A stretch of 64,000 nt of DNA from Ichthyophis bannanicus (GCA_033557465.1 CM066032.1:1313878191-1313942190), one strand, 5' to 3'; positions 41,991-53,960 are shown, numbered from the stretch's first letter. The notes: generated by a model from the letters alone, not told the origin. Numbers and translations are program-made.

Positions 41991-42817
41991 TTTATCATAG
42001 TCTCCCTTTCGAAAGTTAAAAGGTAGTACTGTGGATTTCCTATCCCTCCTCCACTAATTAAATCAAAGGCGATCATGCTATGATCACTATTGCCAAGTGG
42101 CCCCAACACCCTTATCTCTTGCACTAGATCTGGTGTTCTACTAAGGACTAGGTCTAATATGGCTTCCCCTCTGGTCGGTTCATGAACCAGCTGCTCCAAG
42201 AAGCAGTCATTTATTTTATCTAGGAACTTTATCTCCCTAGCATGTCCTGACGTGACACTGACCCAGTCGATACCGGGGTAATTGAAATCACCCATTATTA
42301 TTACTGTGCTGTAACTTTTGTTAACTTCCTTGATTTCTTTGAGCATTTCATCATCCATTTGGTCATTCTGGCCAGGTGCTCGATAGTACACCCCCACTGC
42401 CATCGACTTCCCCCTTTTATATGGAATTTCAATCCATATAGATTCTACAGCAGATTTTGTTTCCTGCAAAACTTTAATCCTTTCTGAGTCAATGCCCTCT
42501 CTAACATAGGGCGCAACCCCTCCACCAATTTGATCAGCTCTATCATTACGATATAGTTTGTACCCAGGTATCACAGTGTCCCACTGGTTGTCCTCCTTCC
42601 CCCATGTCTCTGATATTCCAATCATATCTAACCTTTCATTTAGTGCTATATATTCTAACTCTCCCATCTTATTCTTTAGACTTCTAGCATTTGCATACAA
42701 GCATTTTAGAGAATGTATTTTATTCATGTTAATTTGGCTATTGTTAGACATGGGTAAATTGGGATCTTTAAGCTCTGTCTGCTCCAGGTAGAAGGGATTG
42801 GTGTCTTTGGTGAACAC
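41987..42817 (-). pseudogene. CR1-like LINE endonuclease domain
   Basis: This 276-codon open piece starts at ATG 42817. Endonuclease motifs are CLYANARSLKNK, MIGISETWG (catalytic Glu), YRNDRADQIGGGVA, VYYRAP, MGDFNYPGIDW and GNSDHSMIAF (Asp-His). It lacks any Zn-finger ORF1. The frame continues into the linker only after a shift near 41,990. The nuclease residues look intact, although the overall ORF2 is broken. Confidence 0.9.
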
Positions 42818-43184
42818 TCGTTAAAGGCAAACAATTTTGTCTTCTCATTCAACAAGCATAATTGAAATAGACACAGAAATGGGTGACTCCCAGGCTCACG
42901 GTTGCACCAGTCTGCAGATGATTATGTGTGAGTTAAACAGATTCCTCCGTACTGTTTGACCAAAACTATCTCTGACTGAAGAATGGCCCAAGAAATAGCA
43001 ATGCATGATGGTATGAAGCAAAAACCAAGTAGGTGTTTTGTGCATACCTTCTAATGAATTAAAACTTAAAGAGAGCCACTGTAGCAGTAGTGACACTTAT
43101 TGATTATGCTTGACTGTAAGTTCATAACAGAACTGAACACAGGATGCTAGCCAATTAGCTAATGTATGCTTTTCCACAGGAGTA

Positions 43185-43640
43185 CAGTCAACTTCTCTTC
43201 TTGACTTATAAGCACACTCATTCTGCTGCTTCTCACCACCTCTCCTCGGGAACTCCGCTCTTCTGGCAGATTGCTTCTATCTGTGCCCTTCTCTTCTACT
43301 GCCAATTCCAGACTTTGAGCCTTTCACCTTGCTGTTCCTTATGCCTGGAACAAATTACTTGAGTCTGTATGCCATGCTTCCTCTCTGGCTCTTTCCAAAT
43401 CCAGGCTGAAAACTCCTTGACGAGGCTGCTTTTGGATTCCAATCCACTTAGGTTCCTACTCTCCAACTATGTGTTTCCTTACCATTACCTTAGACATATC
43501 CTTGTCCCCAGATGTTGTGTAGTCTGGTTTGACTAGATTGTAAGCTCCGATGAATAGGGACCATCTTTTACATGTCTGTACAGCGCTGCATATGCTTTGT
43601 AGTGTTACACAAATGATCAGTAGTAGTATCAGTACAATTG
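43185..43640 (+). mobile_element. L2-like LINE 3' end inside DIRS L
   Basis: The reading CTGCCAATTCC...GCCTGGAACAAATTAC keeps a decayed AWNKL-like coding tail. The UTR has GATTGTAAGCTCCGATGAA, CTGTACAGCGCTGCATATG and a terminal TCAGTAGTAGTA. This tail type is frequent in vertebrate LINE copies; clade assignment is tentative. Confidence 0.5.
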
Positions 43641-43991
43641 AAGGAGACAAGCTACATAGACTTTCTGAAGCATTCTGCTCTTTTAAGACAGTAAGCAAGA
43701 GCCTACTTAAAATCCAGAGTATAAAGTGACATATCACACTGATGTTTTGTGTGGTTCAGGATAAAACGTGAAAAGTTGCAACAGTGTATGGTAGAGGTTT
43801 TGGGTGAGCATGTAGTTCACAACATGACTAAGGTTTGAAGTTCACCGATTCTTCTAGTCAAAGTGACCACAATCAGAAAAAGTACTTTCCAGTTAAAATG
43901 TTGGTAGGAGTCTATTGGCTCAAATAGTGGTTTCACTGAATATGTAAGGACAACATTCAGCCACCATTGCAGAAGTTCAAGGCGATACATT

Positions 43992-44160
43992 CATGTGCAG
44001 TCAGTATTTTCTTGTCCTCAGAAAGCTTACAATCTATGTTTGCACCTGAGGCAATGGACAGTTAAGGCCCAAGATCAAGAGGAAAGGCAGTAGGATTTAA
44101 ACCACACTTCCCTGGATCTTAGTCTGCTGCTCTAACCATTAGACTACATTATTCCATTTA
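43992..44160 (+). mobile_element. MIR/V-SINE-like SINE inside DIRS L
   Basis: Landmarks are CACCTGAGGCAATGGACAG, GGCAGTAGGATTTAAACC and CTGCTGCTCTAACCATTAG. DIRS recombinase-like sequence resumes on both sides. Confidence 0.6.
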
Positions 44161-45058
44161 ACCACATAAGAAAGTTTCCTTGCTGCCACCAAAATTTCCT
44201 GAATTGGAAAGTAACCATGACACTGCTCAATTTCCACATCAAAGCCAGAGTCTTGAAGCTGGAATGCAGAGGACATCTATCTTCAATTAAAGTATAAAAG
44301 GGATTTGGAGCCTGCAGAGGGAGAACAGAGTGTTTTTTGAGAAGAGGAATCTAGTTCTGTTGAAGTCAGAATGTTGCTATGAGAATCGCTGTGTTGGGCT
44401 GCTGTATGGACCTGTGTGGGTTTTGGCTATCACAGGAATGGAGGGATAAGCATAGAGGAGACTATGTTTAGTCTACGGCTAGAGCAACCTATGCTAACAA
44501 AGTAGGTACAGTGAACAGTAGAGATGCAGCTTTACAATTTCATTGCAAGAAAACAAGTTTGAGGAGTACCCCAGTTTCAAAACATCCTCTAAAGAGTTTG
44601 AGTATCTAGGGGTTATTTACTCCTTGAGGTACTCTGCTGAGTCAGTCAGCCAATTAGTTTTGATTCCCCAGTAATTAAAGTGGATTGGATGGCTATGGGA
44701 TTGAAGCAGCAGTGTAAGCAGTCCTCTAGTGGGCATAGTTGAATGCATCCTGCAGATCCTTGTTAATTTAAAAAAAAATGTCATTTGAATGTCCATCTGG
44801 ATGAAGACTGACTGGAGAAGATGGGAAAACATTCAAAGGAAGTAAAATATTGTTCTCCATACCAGATGACTGATGTGGAACAGTTTCTCAGCTTTGGACC
44901 AGACACCATGAGTGAGTAGAGTGCCAAGGTGCACTTCCCAGCCCATTTTGGAAACATTCATGTTAAGTATGCAAAAAATGCTCTTTAAGTGAAAAAGGTA
45001 CATCCTTTTCAGTAGGTTGATTTTCACAGTTGACATACAAAAGGGAATACTCCATTAA

Positions 45059-45399
45059 CCCTTTCGCATCCACATAAAAAAAAAATTTCAGTTACAAAAT
45101 AATTATTAAGATTTGAGCTAAATGATGCAGAATATAAAGTTTTTTTGAAAAAAATTTATTTCTAAGAAACAATATTTACTGTTGCCATGTGGCAACTATG
45201 GTCCCGAATGGCTGAAAATTAAAAAGTCATAGCATCAGTTTCATTTACTGCTGGGTGTGATAGTTTAAATAACAGGGGTTTTTTTTGCAGATGTCAAGCA
45301 TAGATACACATCACATTTCACACATAGTGTGCGGAATTTTTGGAAATATAGAATCCAGTGAAAAATTTAAAGGTTGCCATGGCAACAGCTATGAAAGGG
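45059..45399. mobile_element. piggyBac-like MITE with TTAA flanks
   Basis: The 341-bp element is flanked by TTAA at 45055-45058 and 45400-45403. Termini CCCTTTCGCATCC and the reverse complement of GCTATGAAAGGG share CCCTTTC(G/A). Subterminal GTTGCCATGTGGCAAC and GGTTGCCATGGCAAC are palindromes. No transposase. TTAA duplication with CCC ends is the piggyBac signature. Confidence 0.8.
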
Positions 45400-45403
45400 T
45401 TAA

Positions 45404-45552
45404 AAAGCATCAGCACAAATAAAATGGAGCAGTATTGATTTCTTTGTAAGAAGCTGTTCTGTTTAATACACACTGTCTCTGTAATTGACAGCATTAAGCC
45501 TGAATTGCACAACATAAGGTTAGTATGTTACTTTGGCCATAATAAAGAATAT
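45404..45552. other. Unassigned AT-rich spacer
   Basis: Nothing recognised. Confidence 0.3.
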
Positions 45553-46165
45553 AGGCCCAATATTCAAAAGACATTTACACAGTTTACAGTTAGGTGTAAC
45601 CTAGTGGTTACAGCAACTGCTTAGTACCCAGGGAAAGACACTCTACTTCTGGTAATACATTGCCAAGAAAATCCAGAGGCAGCTGGGTTACCATGAGTCA
45701 GCACTGATTTGACAGCACCAAAAAAAAAAAGTGTAAATGCCTCAACTGGGTTATTCCATAGTACTAACAGTGTTAGTGCTGCTGAATATCCCACTCTTTT
45801 CCCTTACATGCCCCAATGCTAACCACTTAGCATTAGGGTATGTCGTGGGAATTCTGGGAAGGAGCAGAGGCAGTGAGAGTCAATAACCAGGCAACGACAA
45901 TATTACATGCTACCCAGTTAGCGATCTGCAGCTAAAAGATAGGCAAAGCAAAAGCTCACCTATATTTTAGCCACAGCAGCAAACCAGGCAGCATGCAATA
46001 TCACGCTGCCCAGTTATCTACTGCATCTGGGCAGATGTGCAGCAAACCTGGATAGTCAATGCCGGGACCACATATGACCCTGACATTGACTATCCAGAGT
46101 AAATGGTCAGTGCACACGGCTATGCACCTTAGCAGCACATAGCAACATGATTCAATATCAGGCCC
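45553..46165. repeat. GGCCC-type MITE carrying a SINE
   Basis: It opens AGGCCCAATATTCAAAAG and closes GATTCAATATCAGGCCCT, imperfect inverted termini, with ATAT on both sides as a possible duplication. It is related to the MITE at 6641-6907. The interior 45588-45731 is a SINE. Confidence 0.55.
45588..45731 (+). mobile_element. SINE nested in the MITE
   Basis: It has GTGTAACCTAGTGGTTACAG, then GGTTACCATGAGTCAGCAC, TTTGACAGCACC and a poly-A run (45720-45730). The ATGAGTC-GCAC-GA block is a recurrent SINE tail motif in vertebrates. Confidence 0.5.
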
Positions 46166-46369
46166 TATATGTTTAATACATTATGAATGAGGGAGTTTGA
46201 TGATTGATGTTAAATATTTATTATATTATATAGCTGTATTAAAATGTGTGTTTTGTGTTTGTGCTCAAAGGTATACCCCCTTTTAATAACTGATCAGCTG
46301 CAGTATATTTACTACACTGTTTACCTGGTATTTTATTATGCACCAATCCTTAATATAAGCATAAGCTGA

Positions 46370-46555
46370 AAAGCGCAGTTACCTGTAACAGGTGTTCTCC
46401 AGGGACAGCAGGAATCAGTCCTCACGTATGGGTGACATCGGCACCCACGGAGCCCTCATGCGGAGCAATTCCCCAGCTTTCAAAGAAAGCCTTTGGGATT
46501 GCTTCACGCATGCGTGGTCCCCTTCCCGCCCCAGGGTGACATCTTGCTCAGTCAA
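46370..46555 (-). repeat. DIRS G low-coordinate terminal repeat
   Basis: The inverted partner is about 51950-52098. The NRF-1-like core has decayed to CACGCATGCGTGG. The first 30 bases (GTTACCTGTAACAGG) are themselves near-palindromic. Confidence 0.8.
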
Positions 46556-46629
46556 ATGACATAGCTAAAAAGACGACAAAAGGATAAAAATGAATCAAAG
46601 GGCTGCAACTCCAGGGGAGGAAGGAGGGT

Positions 46630-46728
46630 TGTGAGGACTGATTCCTGCTGTCCCTGGAGAACACCTGTTACAGGTGAGTAACTACGCTTTCTCCAGGAAC
46701 AAGCAGGAAGTCAGTCCTCACATATGGG
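46630..46728 (-). repeat. DIRS G internal complementary region
   Basis: This is the complement of the joined ends. The encoded junction is GGAGAAAGCGTAGTTACTC, whose left half matches the high terminus and right half the low terminus. Confidence 0.8.
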
Positions 46729-46870
46729 ACACCCTAGCTATAGGCTACCGAGAGCCCGTAACTGAAAAATAGGCTCCCTCTAGAAGAGCCGCAGCAGCCA
46801 TGATAGGAGTTCAACCGAGAACGTAACACTCCGGTAGCCTGACACCAAAGGGTCAGAGAGTAGGAGTTGC

Positions 46871-48270
46871 CTAAACCTCAAACAGATTACGGAGTACAGC
46901 CTGGCCAAAAGCACTGTCCTGTTGGGATTCCCTATCCAGGCAGTAATGGGCTGCAAAGGTCTGGGCTTGAAGACCAGGTTGCAGCCCGGTAGATGTCTGC
47001 CAGCGGCAGAGAGCGGAAGTGAGCCACTGATGTGGCCTTAGCCCTGACCCGGTGGGCCGTGACTCGACCCTGCAACAGGAGATCAGCCGCCCTGTATGCC
47101 CAGGTGATGCAATCCGCCACTCAGGTGGACAACGTACACTTGGAGACAGGCATCCCCAGCTTACTGGGGTCATAAGAGACGAAGAGCTGAGGAGCTCTTC
47201 GATGTCCACGCATAGGCTGCAAGTAGAAGGCCAACACCCTCTTACAGTCCAGGGCATGCAGAACTGCTTCTGCCCGGCTGGCATGGGGCCTGGGAAAGAA
47301 GGTCGGAAGCACCACCTCCTGGTTGAGGTGGAAAGAGGAGACCACTTTCGGCAGGAACATGAGGTGTGTGCGAAGCACCACCCTGTTCCTACAGAACAGT
47401 GTGAATGGTCTATCTGATACCAGAGCTTGCAGCTCACTCACTCGTCTAGCCAATGTGAGTGCCAACAACAAAATAGTCTTCCAAGAAAGGAAGCAAAGAT
47501 GGCAGGTAGCCACTGGCTCAAAGGGTGGGCGAGTAAGCTGCTGCAAGACCACATTCAGATCCCATTTAGTCGCCGGGGGGGGGGGGGGGGCGCACCGGTG
47601 GTTTCAGAAGAAGCAGACCTCTCAGGAACCTGGACACCAAGGGGTGGACAGAGAGAGGTTGTCCTTCCACTGGAAAGTGGTGTGCTGATAAAGCACTAAG
47701 GTGAACTCGGATCGAGTTTGACTTAAGGCCTAAGTCTGAAAGGTGAAACAGGTACTGCAGCACCACAGCCACCTGGCAGGAGAATGGGTTCTCACTCTGC
47801 TGAGTACACCATCCTCAAACCTACGCCACTTAAATGCGTGGGTCTTCTTAGTCGACTGCCTTCTAGAGGCCAGCAGCACATCCTCTATCTTTTTTGGGAG
47901 GCGAAGTGGTGGAAGGATTACCCTTTTGGCAGCCATGCCATCAGGTTGAGGGACCTGAGGTTGGAATGCAGAAGTGAGCACCCATCCTGCAACAGGAGAC
48001 TGGGCGAAAATCCCAGAGGAATGGGAGTCTCCTCCACCAGTTGCAGGAGGAGAGGAAACCAAGGCTGTGTCGGCCACCTGGGGGCCACCACGATGACCGA
48101 GGTCTTGTCCTGAAGGATCTTGAATAAGGTCTGAGCCACCAGAGGCATGGGAGGAAACGCATATAGGAGGCCCACCGACCAGGATATTAGGAAAGCATCT
48201 GCCGCTATCCTGTGTGGGTGCGGCTGCCTGAACAGAACTGGGGCAACTAGTGATTTTGAGGGCTCGCAAA
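46871..48270 (-). pseudogene. Tyrosine recombinase of DIRS G
   Basis: It keeps ALTLARRVSELQAL (box I Arg), RVTAHRVRAKATS (His and Arg) and FAAHYCLDRESQQ (Tyr), but in different frames. An extra G near 46,965 (GTCTGGGCTTG against GTCTGGCTTG in A) splits the Tyr segment. A 16-G run at 47575-47590 breaks the centre. Not functional. Confidence 0.85.
47575..47590. repeat. Sixteen-G run within G recombinase
   Basis: It replaces the GGCGGGCGC of A-type copies and shifts the frame. Probable slippage expansion. Confidence 0.8.
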
Positions 48271-49793
48271 CAAATCTATGGATGGTCGTCCCCAGCACTG
48301 GAAGAGTTGCTGGGCTACATTGGGATCCAGTTGCCACTCGTGCGGTTGGAGAATTCTGCTTAACTTGTCTGCTAGAAAGTTCTCCTGACTCAGCAAGTAA
48401 GCCGCCTTGAGGAGCATTCCCTGGTTGACTGTGAAGGAGCATAGATCCAGGGTTTCCTGGCACAGGATGCGAGAGCCCGTGCCCCCTTGTTTGTTCACAT
48501 AGAACATCGCTACCTGATTGTCTGTCTGAATCAAGACAGATTGATGAGCCAGGGTTTGGCTGAAGGTCCGAAGAGCCAGGCGGCTCGCTCAAAGCTCTAG
48601 GAGATTGATTTGTTGTGTGCTCTCCCACTGAGACCACACACCTTGAGTGCAGACCTGTTGGCAATGCGCACCCCATCCCAGCAGTGATGCATCCGTAGTC
48701 AGCACTCTCGAGTGCATGGGAGGCTGGAAAGGCACTCCCTCCAGAAGGTTGTGAGGATGAAGCCACCATTTCAAAGTCTGTATCAGGCGATGGGACACCT
48801 TGATATTGTCCCTGAGTCTGCCTGTGGCTTGTGTCCACTGGTCCCTGAGGCACCACTGAGCTGTTCGCATGTGAAGCCGAGCATTGGGTGTCACATGCAC
48901 TATGGAGGCCATGTGGCCAAGAAGGTGCAGAAAGTGTCTTCCTGAGATGCAGGATCTGAGATTCACTTGCTGCACTAGGGCTACCAGCCTTTGAGCCCTC
49001 TCCTCTGGTAGATAAGCACTTGCTTGAAGGGTGTCTAACCTTGCCCCTATGAACTCCAGTCCTTGAGAAGGAACCAGAGTGGACTTTGTGTAGTTGATCA
49101 CAAAGCCCAGGTGCTGAAGCAACTGGATAGTGCGGGACGTGGCCTGTTGGGCCTCCAGAGCTGACTGGCCTCTGATGAGCCAAGTTGTCTAAGTAAGGGA
49201 AGATGAATACCCCCCCGTCCCCTTGGAAAGGCCACCACCACCGCCAGGCACTTTGTGAATACCCTGGGTGCCGAGGCTAGGCCAAAGGGAAGCACTCTGT
49301 ACTGAAAATGGTTTCCTCACACTACAAATCTTAAGAATTGTCTGTGGTCTGGATGAATCAAGATGTGTGTGTATATGCAACTTTGAGGTCTAAGGAGCAT
49401 AGCCAGTCTCCCTGGCGGAGGTAAGGCAGCAATATTCCAAGTGAAAGCATCTTGAACTTTTCCCTTACCAGGAACTTGTTTAAGTTTCCCAGGTCGAGGA
49501 TAGGCCTTAGGCCTCCAGTTTTCTTTGGTATCAGAAAGTACCTGGAGTAGAAGCTGGCTCCCTGCAGATGGCAGGGCACCTGTTCTATCGCCTGATCCTC
49601 GAGAAGACCTGGTAACTTCTTCATGAGGAGGTCCCTGTGAAGAGAGAGTCTGAGAGGCTCCCCTGGAAATTAAGAGGGAGGCACCTGGGTGAGATGTAAC
49701 CGACAGCCCATTTGGACTATCTGGAGGACCCAGGTGTCTGTTGTAATGGCTGGCCACCTGTGGGCATACAGGGGCAGCCTTCCCCCCATGCAT
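47918..49793 (-). pseudogene. RT/RNase H/Dam-like gene of DIRS G
   Basis: RT N-terminus YSRYFLIPKKTGGLRPI is at 49358-49624. The polymerase box is destroyed: the sequence near 49,180-49,195 reads YLDN with an extra base where A has YLDDWL. RNase H remains as LTTDASLLGWGAH (48589-49122) and IQTDNQVAMFYVNKQGG (48247-48534), and the Dam-like tail as IDLFASPQNH. The frames are separate. Confidence 0.85.
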
Positions 49794-49890
49794 GGCCTTG
49801 CTTCCTTCGGAAGAGAGACTATGATCTGGGAGTCAAAAGCTCCCTCCAAGCTGGGCCAGAGCCAGTGCCTGGAGCTTGGGGGCCTTTTGT

Positions 49891-51680
49891 TTACGCGGGC
49901 CTTGCCCCCATCCTTTGGCCTGCTGCCCCTGCTGGGGAGCTCTGATATATGGGGTAGTTTCGGTAAGCTGATCCTTTCCTCAGGAAAAAGGGCTTCTTAT
50001 CCAAGCCCTTCTTCTTAGAAGGGGCAGAAGTCTTCTTCTTGGGTCTTGTCCGGGTCAGGTATTCGGACTCGATCTTGGCAGCCTTCTCAGTCATGGGCTT
50101 GCCAAAGAGGTTCTCACCTCGGCAAGGGACATCGACCAACTTGTCCTGAACCCATGGCTCCAGGTCTGACGACGGTAGCCATGCCTGGCGTCGTGCACCG
50201 ATGCCGGCCCCCGCTACCTGGGCCGAAGCCTCGAAGCCGTCATAGGCTGCTCGAGTCAAACTTCGAGCACTCTCGGATCCCAGTGGACAAAACCTGGAAG
50301 AGTTGCAAAGAGACCAGCGGAGAACCCGGCAATCTCCTTTGCCAGGTCTCACAGGTACATGCCCATGTACAGCTGGTACGTCTGGATTCGGCATGCCAGC
50401 ATCGAACCCTGGTAGCACTTTCTGCCGAGAGCATCCATGTTGCAGGCCTCCCGGCAAGGAGGCACCGAGAAGTGCATCTTCTGGCTCTTGAGCTGGCGCA
50501 TGGCCGATTCCACAACCATGGAGTTGTGTGGCAGCTGTGCCTTTTGGAACCCAGGGCTCTTGCAAACTCTATAGATGGAATCAATTCGCCTGCTGAGAAC
50601 CGGCATCGAGGCCGGCGTCTCCCACATTCGGAGCATCAGCTGTTGTAGAATGGGGTGGCACCGGTACAGTAAGGGCTTCCTTTGGAGGAAACTCATACTG
50701 GAGGACCTCAAGCTCCTCGGCTCGAGGCTCCTCCTCCAGATCTGCCAGGAATGACAAAGCCTTTGCCATGTCCCGGACGAAGTCCAAGAACCGGGCCATC
50801 CTCCGGGGGAGGGGGACCGTTTCCGAGGTTCAGAACCCAGGGAGTCTGACGAGACGTACTTGGTACGGTGGGTGCCCGGGGACTCCTTGTCCTCCATCTT
50901 CAGCCAGACTCCAAGGAGTCAATCAGCTCCGACCTCGGCCTTGACCACCCCGACGCTGAGGGAATCGGGGAGGTCAATGGAGACCTCGGCCGAGAATCGA
51001 CTCGAGACTTCGTTGTCTCGAGGATCGGTTCGGCCTCTGGGGTCGACTTGGACGTCAAAGTCCTGGTGGTCGGGGCGGACGGACTGTGAGACCGACCATC
51101 AGAGCCCACTGCTGGTCCATGAAGGCAGACATGCTGTGCTCCAAGGCCGCCAACCTGAGGCCAAGTTCAGGAAGCTCCATAGTCCCCGGCTCGGGTCCTG
51201 ACGCTGGTGCTCCCGGAGGAGAGTCAATAATGAGGACAGTTCTTACCTTCCTCGGCATCTCCCGGTCCTTTCGATGGAGTTTGGCAGGCCTTTCCGACTT
51301 CGAGGATCTGGGGCGGTGATTCGGGCTCTGCGACTGATCCCACGAGAGACCAGGCTGTTCGGAGCTCTCAGACAACACCGCCCTCACGGATTTTTTCTTC
51401 CTCCGGTATTCCCGCGAGGGAGACCCCCTTTCAGAAGACACCCAACGCTGCTCGGGATCAGACAGCTCCCGAGAGGTCGAGGCCTCTGACGAGGTCCGGA
51501 CCCGGGCGGGTGCGAACTCTGGAAAAATCCTGTCATGCTGCTGCTGCCTGCTCCTCAATGCCTTGGAAGTCATCTTTTTGCATGGGCCACAGATTATGGT
51601 TGGGCCTGAGGCATCGGAGGCAGCAGTCGTGTGTGTCAGTGAGAGACATAAGTTTCGTGCACCGATCACACTTTTTAAAC
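49891..51680 (-). pseudogene. gag-like gene of DIRS G, start lost
   Basis: Where A, E and I have ATG (plus-strand GCCATCGGGG), G has GCTTTTGGGG near 51,691, so the start codon is gone. The cluster is frame-broken (CKKM, CGPC visible). Conserved segments include MVVESAMRQLKSQKMHFSV and YQLYMGMYL at 50349-50897. Stops and shifts are scattered. Confidence 0.8.
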
Positions 51681-51949
51681 CCGCTAGCAGCTTTTGGGGG
51701 AAAAGGGCCCCTGCGAAGTCAAAGGACCAGGCTGCCAGCTAAAAAGAAAAAAAGAGCGCAAATGCTAGCCACTAAGGACAAAAACGAAAACCAGACTGGA
51801 CTCGATACCGGTGTACCGAGTCCAAGGTGGGAAGGGGAACTGGCGTCGAACTGGCAAGCAGAAAAACACAATTTTTCAACTTTTAATTCTTTTTCCATGG
51901 GGGAACTAGGACGACGTCCGTTGGGCTCCGTGGAAGAAAAGGAGTCTGA

Positions 51950-52098
51950 GCAAGATAGCACCCTTGGGTGGGAAGGGGACTGCACATATGTGATGCCATC
52001 CCAAAGGCTTTCTTTGAAAGCTGGGGATTTGCTCCGTATGGGGGCTCCGTCGACATCACCCATATGCGAGGACAGACTTCCTGCTTGTTCCTGGAGAT
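51950..52098 (-). repeat. DIRS G high-coordinate terminal repeat
   Basis: It has AGCAAGATAGCACCCTTGGG, CTTTCTTTGAAAGCTGGGG and CACCCATATGCGAGGAC. The NRF-1 motif is lost (GCACATATGTGATG). Confidence 0.8.
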
Positions 52099-52429
52099 GG
52101 CCATGTCAGGATTTTAAGTTGTATACAAATTTTTCCCAATAAATAAATATTGTATCCCATTGTCTTTTTCTACCACTCCAGTTTTTAGCTTTGATGACTG
52201 ATCAACCCATGAAGAGAGGTCCAGGGTTTGGATTTATCTTCTCTACATCCTTCCTGGTTGTTTTTTGGGGTTCTACACAGTCCACCATTGCAACATGATT
52301 TGTAGTGTAGTGAATGGGTAAATAGCGTGACTAGCAGCGCTCATCAATTCCACCAATTTTTGAGGCTCATTTTGAGGTCATGCAGCCTAAAATCTGTAAT
52401 TCATGGTGAATACTGAGCTGTCTGAACTA
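52099..52429. other. Unassigned AT-rich sequence
   Basis: Nothing recognised; a short AATAAATAAATA tract is at about 52138-52150. Confidence 0.3.
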
Positions 52430-53960
52430 ATTTAAACCTCTGTAATCTCTCTTGTGGAAGGGCTTTCAATTATTCTATGTCCAGAAATGCTCCTATAAAA
52501 AGATATGATTTTGTAGGTGGAAGGGTTAATTTGTTACTATTGATGAGAAAGGCGAGCATCTGAAGATGCAAAGCCATGCTCTCAGGTAAGTTCAAATGGT
52601 AGGACTTTGCATTTGCAATGGTTGTTGTGCAGAGTGAAGATACTTCTTGCATTTGGGATGAATTTGTAAATGTGTAAAGGAATCCTTGGAAACGAGTCCC
52701 CTTTGATTAAGTAGAGGAGGATGGTGGGAAGGGTGTTCACAGTGAATTTTTCTTGGAAGAGAAAAACGTTGAGATCCTTGAAGTCTACGATGGGCTGCAG
52801 TCTTCCCATTATCTTCAGAAGAAAAATGTATTTGGAAATAGAACCTCTAATTCCTCTCTTCTAATGGTACAGGTCCTACTACTTCTTGAAGAAGCCGAGT
52901 ATGGGACTGGAATAAGTGAGACCATCCAAGAGGCTTTTTGGGAGAATGGTCATAATCCTCAGATGATAGACAGATGACACCAAGCACCCAAGAATCTCAT
53001 TTTTTGCCATACTCGCGAAAGTAATTTTACCCAATCCCTGACAGGTAGGACAGACCATGGGTCTGTAAATGAATTGCCTCTTTTTGAGTGATTCATTCTC
53101 AGACTGCCAAGTTTCTTAGTCTGTATAGATCTAACCGAATTTGGCTGTCTTGTGTCTCTGACAAAATGTAGAGAGACCTGCTAAGCATGTTGGGTTTGTC
53201 TGACAAAAGGGAAACAGCTTTTTTTCAAAATGGGAAACTTCTATACCGAGTTGTACTTGTTCATCTAGCGGATTATGTAAGCTCTGATGTTACAGCAGAA
53301 AGATGATCAAGGGAGGTACAATAATCCTTGATAATATTAATCATTTCTGTAAAAAATTCCACTAAAAATGGTTTCTCCAGTAGCAGGTGTATCGGTAAAC
53401 TTGGCATGTAAATCTTAAGATTTGATGCCCACAATTATAAAGGTGTCTAGCAGCAACTGCTGATGCTGATATTCTAGAGGAAGTGTCAAACACACTCATT
53501 TGTCTTAGACAAAATGCCTATTAGTTCTGACTGTATTTGAGTGGTAAAGTTAGAAGAAATTCCTTGTATTTTCTGCAGCAGTGTAGATATATTACCATGT
53601 ACAACTGATAAGAAGCAAGCCTTGTCCATAGCATGGCTTCTTGCAAAGCTTTCTTTCTTAGGTGGTCTAACAGCTGGGAATCTCTTGCCAGTGGTGCACT
53701 GATGTCTCTGAATTGCTTCACCTTTTTCACAGCTGATTCAATTACAAAAGAGATCTGTAAAAGGTGTATTTTGTTGAGTCCATATATAAGTTGGCTGCAT
53801 CTTATATTTAAGATTCTAAAGACTGGTTTTATGATTACTTCTATTATATACACATTTGTTGTTCATAGAGCTGGCTATGAATTGAAAACTGCCACTGTGC
53901 CCTTTGAAGCTTCTATAAATTTCAAAAGGCTTTGCCTCTTGCTGTAAGGGAAAGGGAACT
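52430..53960 (-). mobile_element. DIRS copy K, old AT-rich remnant (RT and gag)
   Basis: At 52582-52809 the minus reading LQPIVDFKDLNVFLFQEKF, then LYLIKGDSF and CKVLPFELT, follows the RT fingers to motif A region. At 53521-53853 FVIESAVKKVKQFRDIS and ASYQLYMVIYLHC match the central gag segment. RT and gag order agrees with minus orientation. No termini or recombinase were found. AT-richness sets it apart from A, E and I. Confidence 0.6.

Larger units (their letters stand above)
38704..42830 (-). mobile_element. CR1-like LINE, nearly full ORF2, interrupted by hAT
   Basis: About 3.1 kb of LINE (endonuclease, RT, 3' UTR) has a 1032-bp hAT element inserted in its 3' UTR. The 3' end (plus strand ACATAAGAACATAAG) shows short terminal repeats typical of CR1. 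Related 3' ends lie at 5269-5672 and 7690-7957. Only a few stops and frameshifts separate the coding pieces. Confidence 0.9.
42880..45030 (-). mobile_element. DIRS copy L, old remnant (YR, Dam-like, RNase H)
   Basis: 42896-43096 reads SVRDSFGQTVRRNLF, the recombinase C-terminus of A-type elements. 43740-43990 matches the box I to core-binding region only at the nucleotide level. 44165-44480 and 44580-45000 match the Dam-like and RNase H regions (CTGACTGGAGAAG, GTGCACTTCCCAGCCCA). It is interrupted by a LINE 3' end and a SINE. No termini are found. Confidence 0.6.
46370..52098 (-). mobile_element. DIRS copy G, full length but decayed
   Basis: 5.73 kb with both termini (AAAGCGCAGTTACC... at 46370; TTCCTGGAG at about 52096) and an internal complementary region at about 46630-46728. 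YR, RT and gag all carry lesions. It has the same subfamily layout as A, I and E but is older. Flanks AAGCTGAA and ATGGCCAT show no obvious duplication. Confidence 0.9.

Noticed and set aside
51510..52142. 210-codon + strand frame at the end of DIRS G
   Set aside because: It spans gag antisense, leader and terminal repeat; no motif and no counterpart in A or E.
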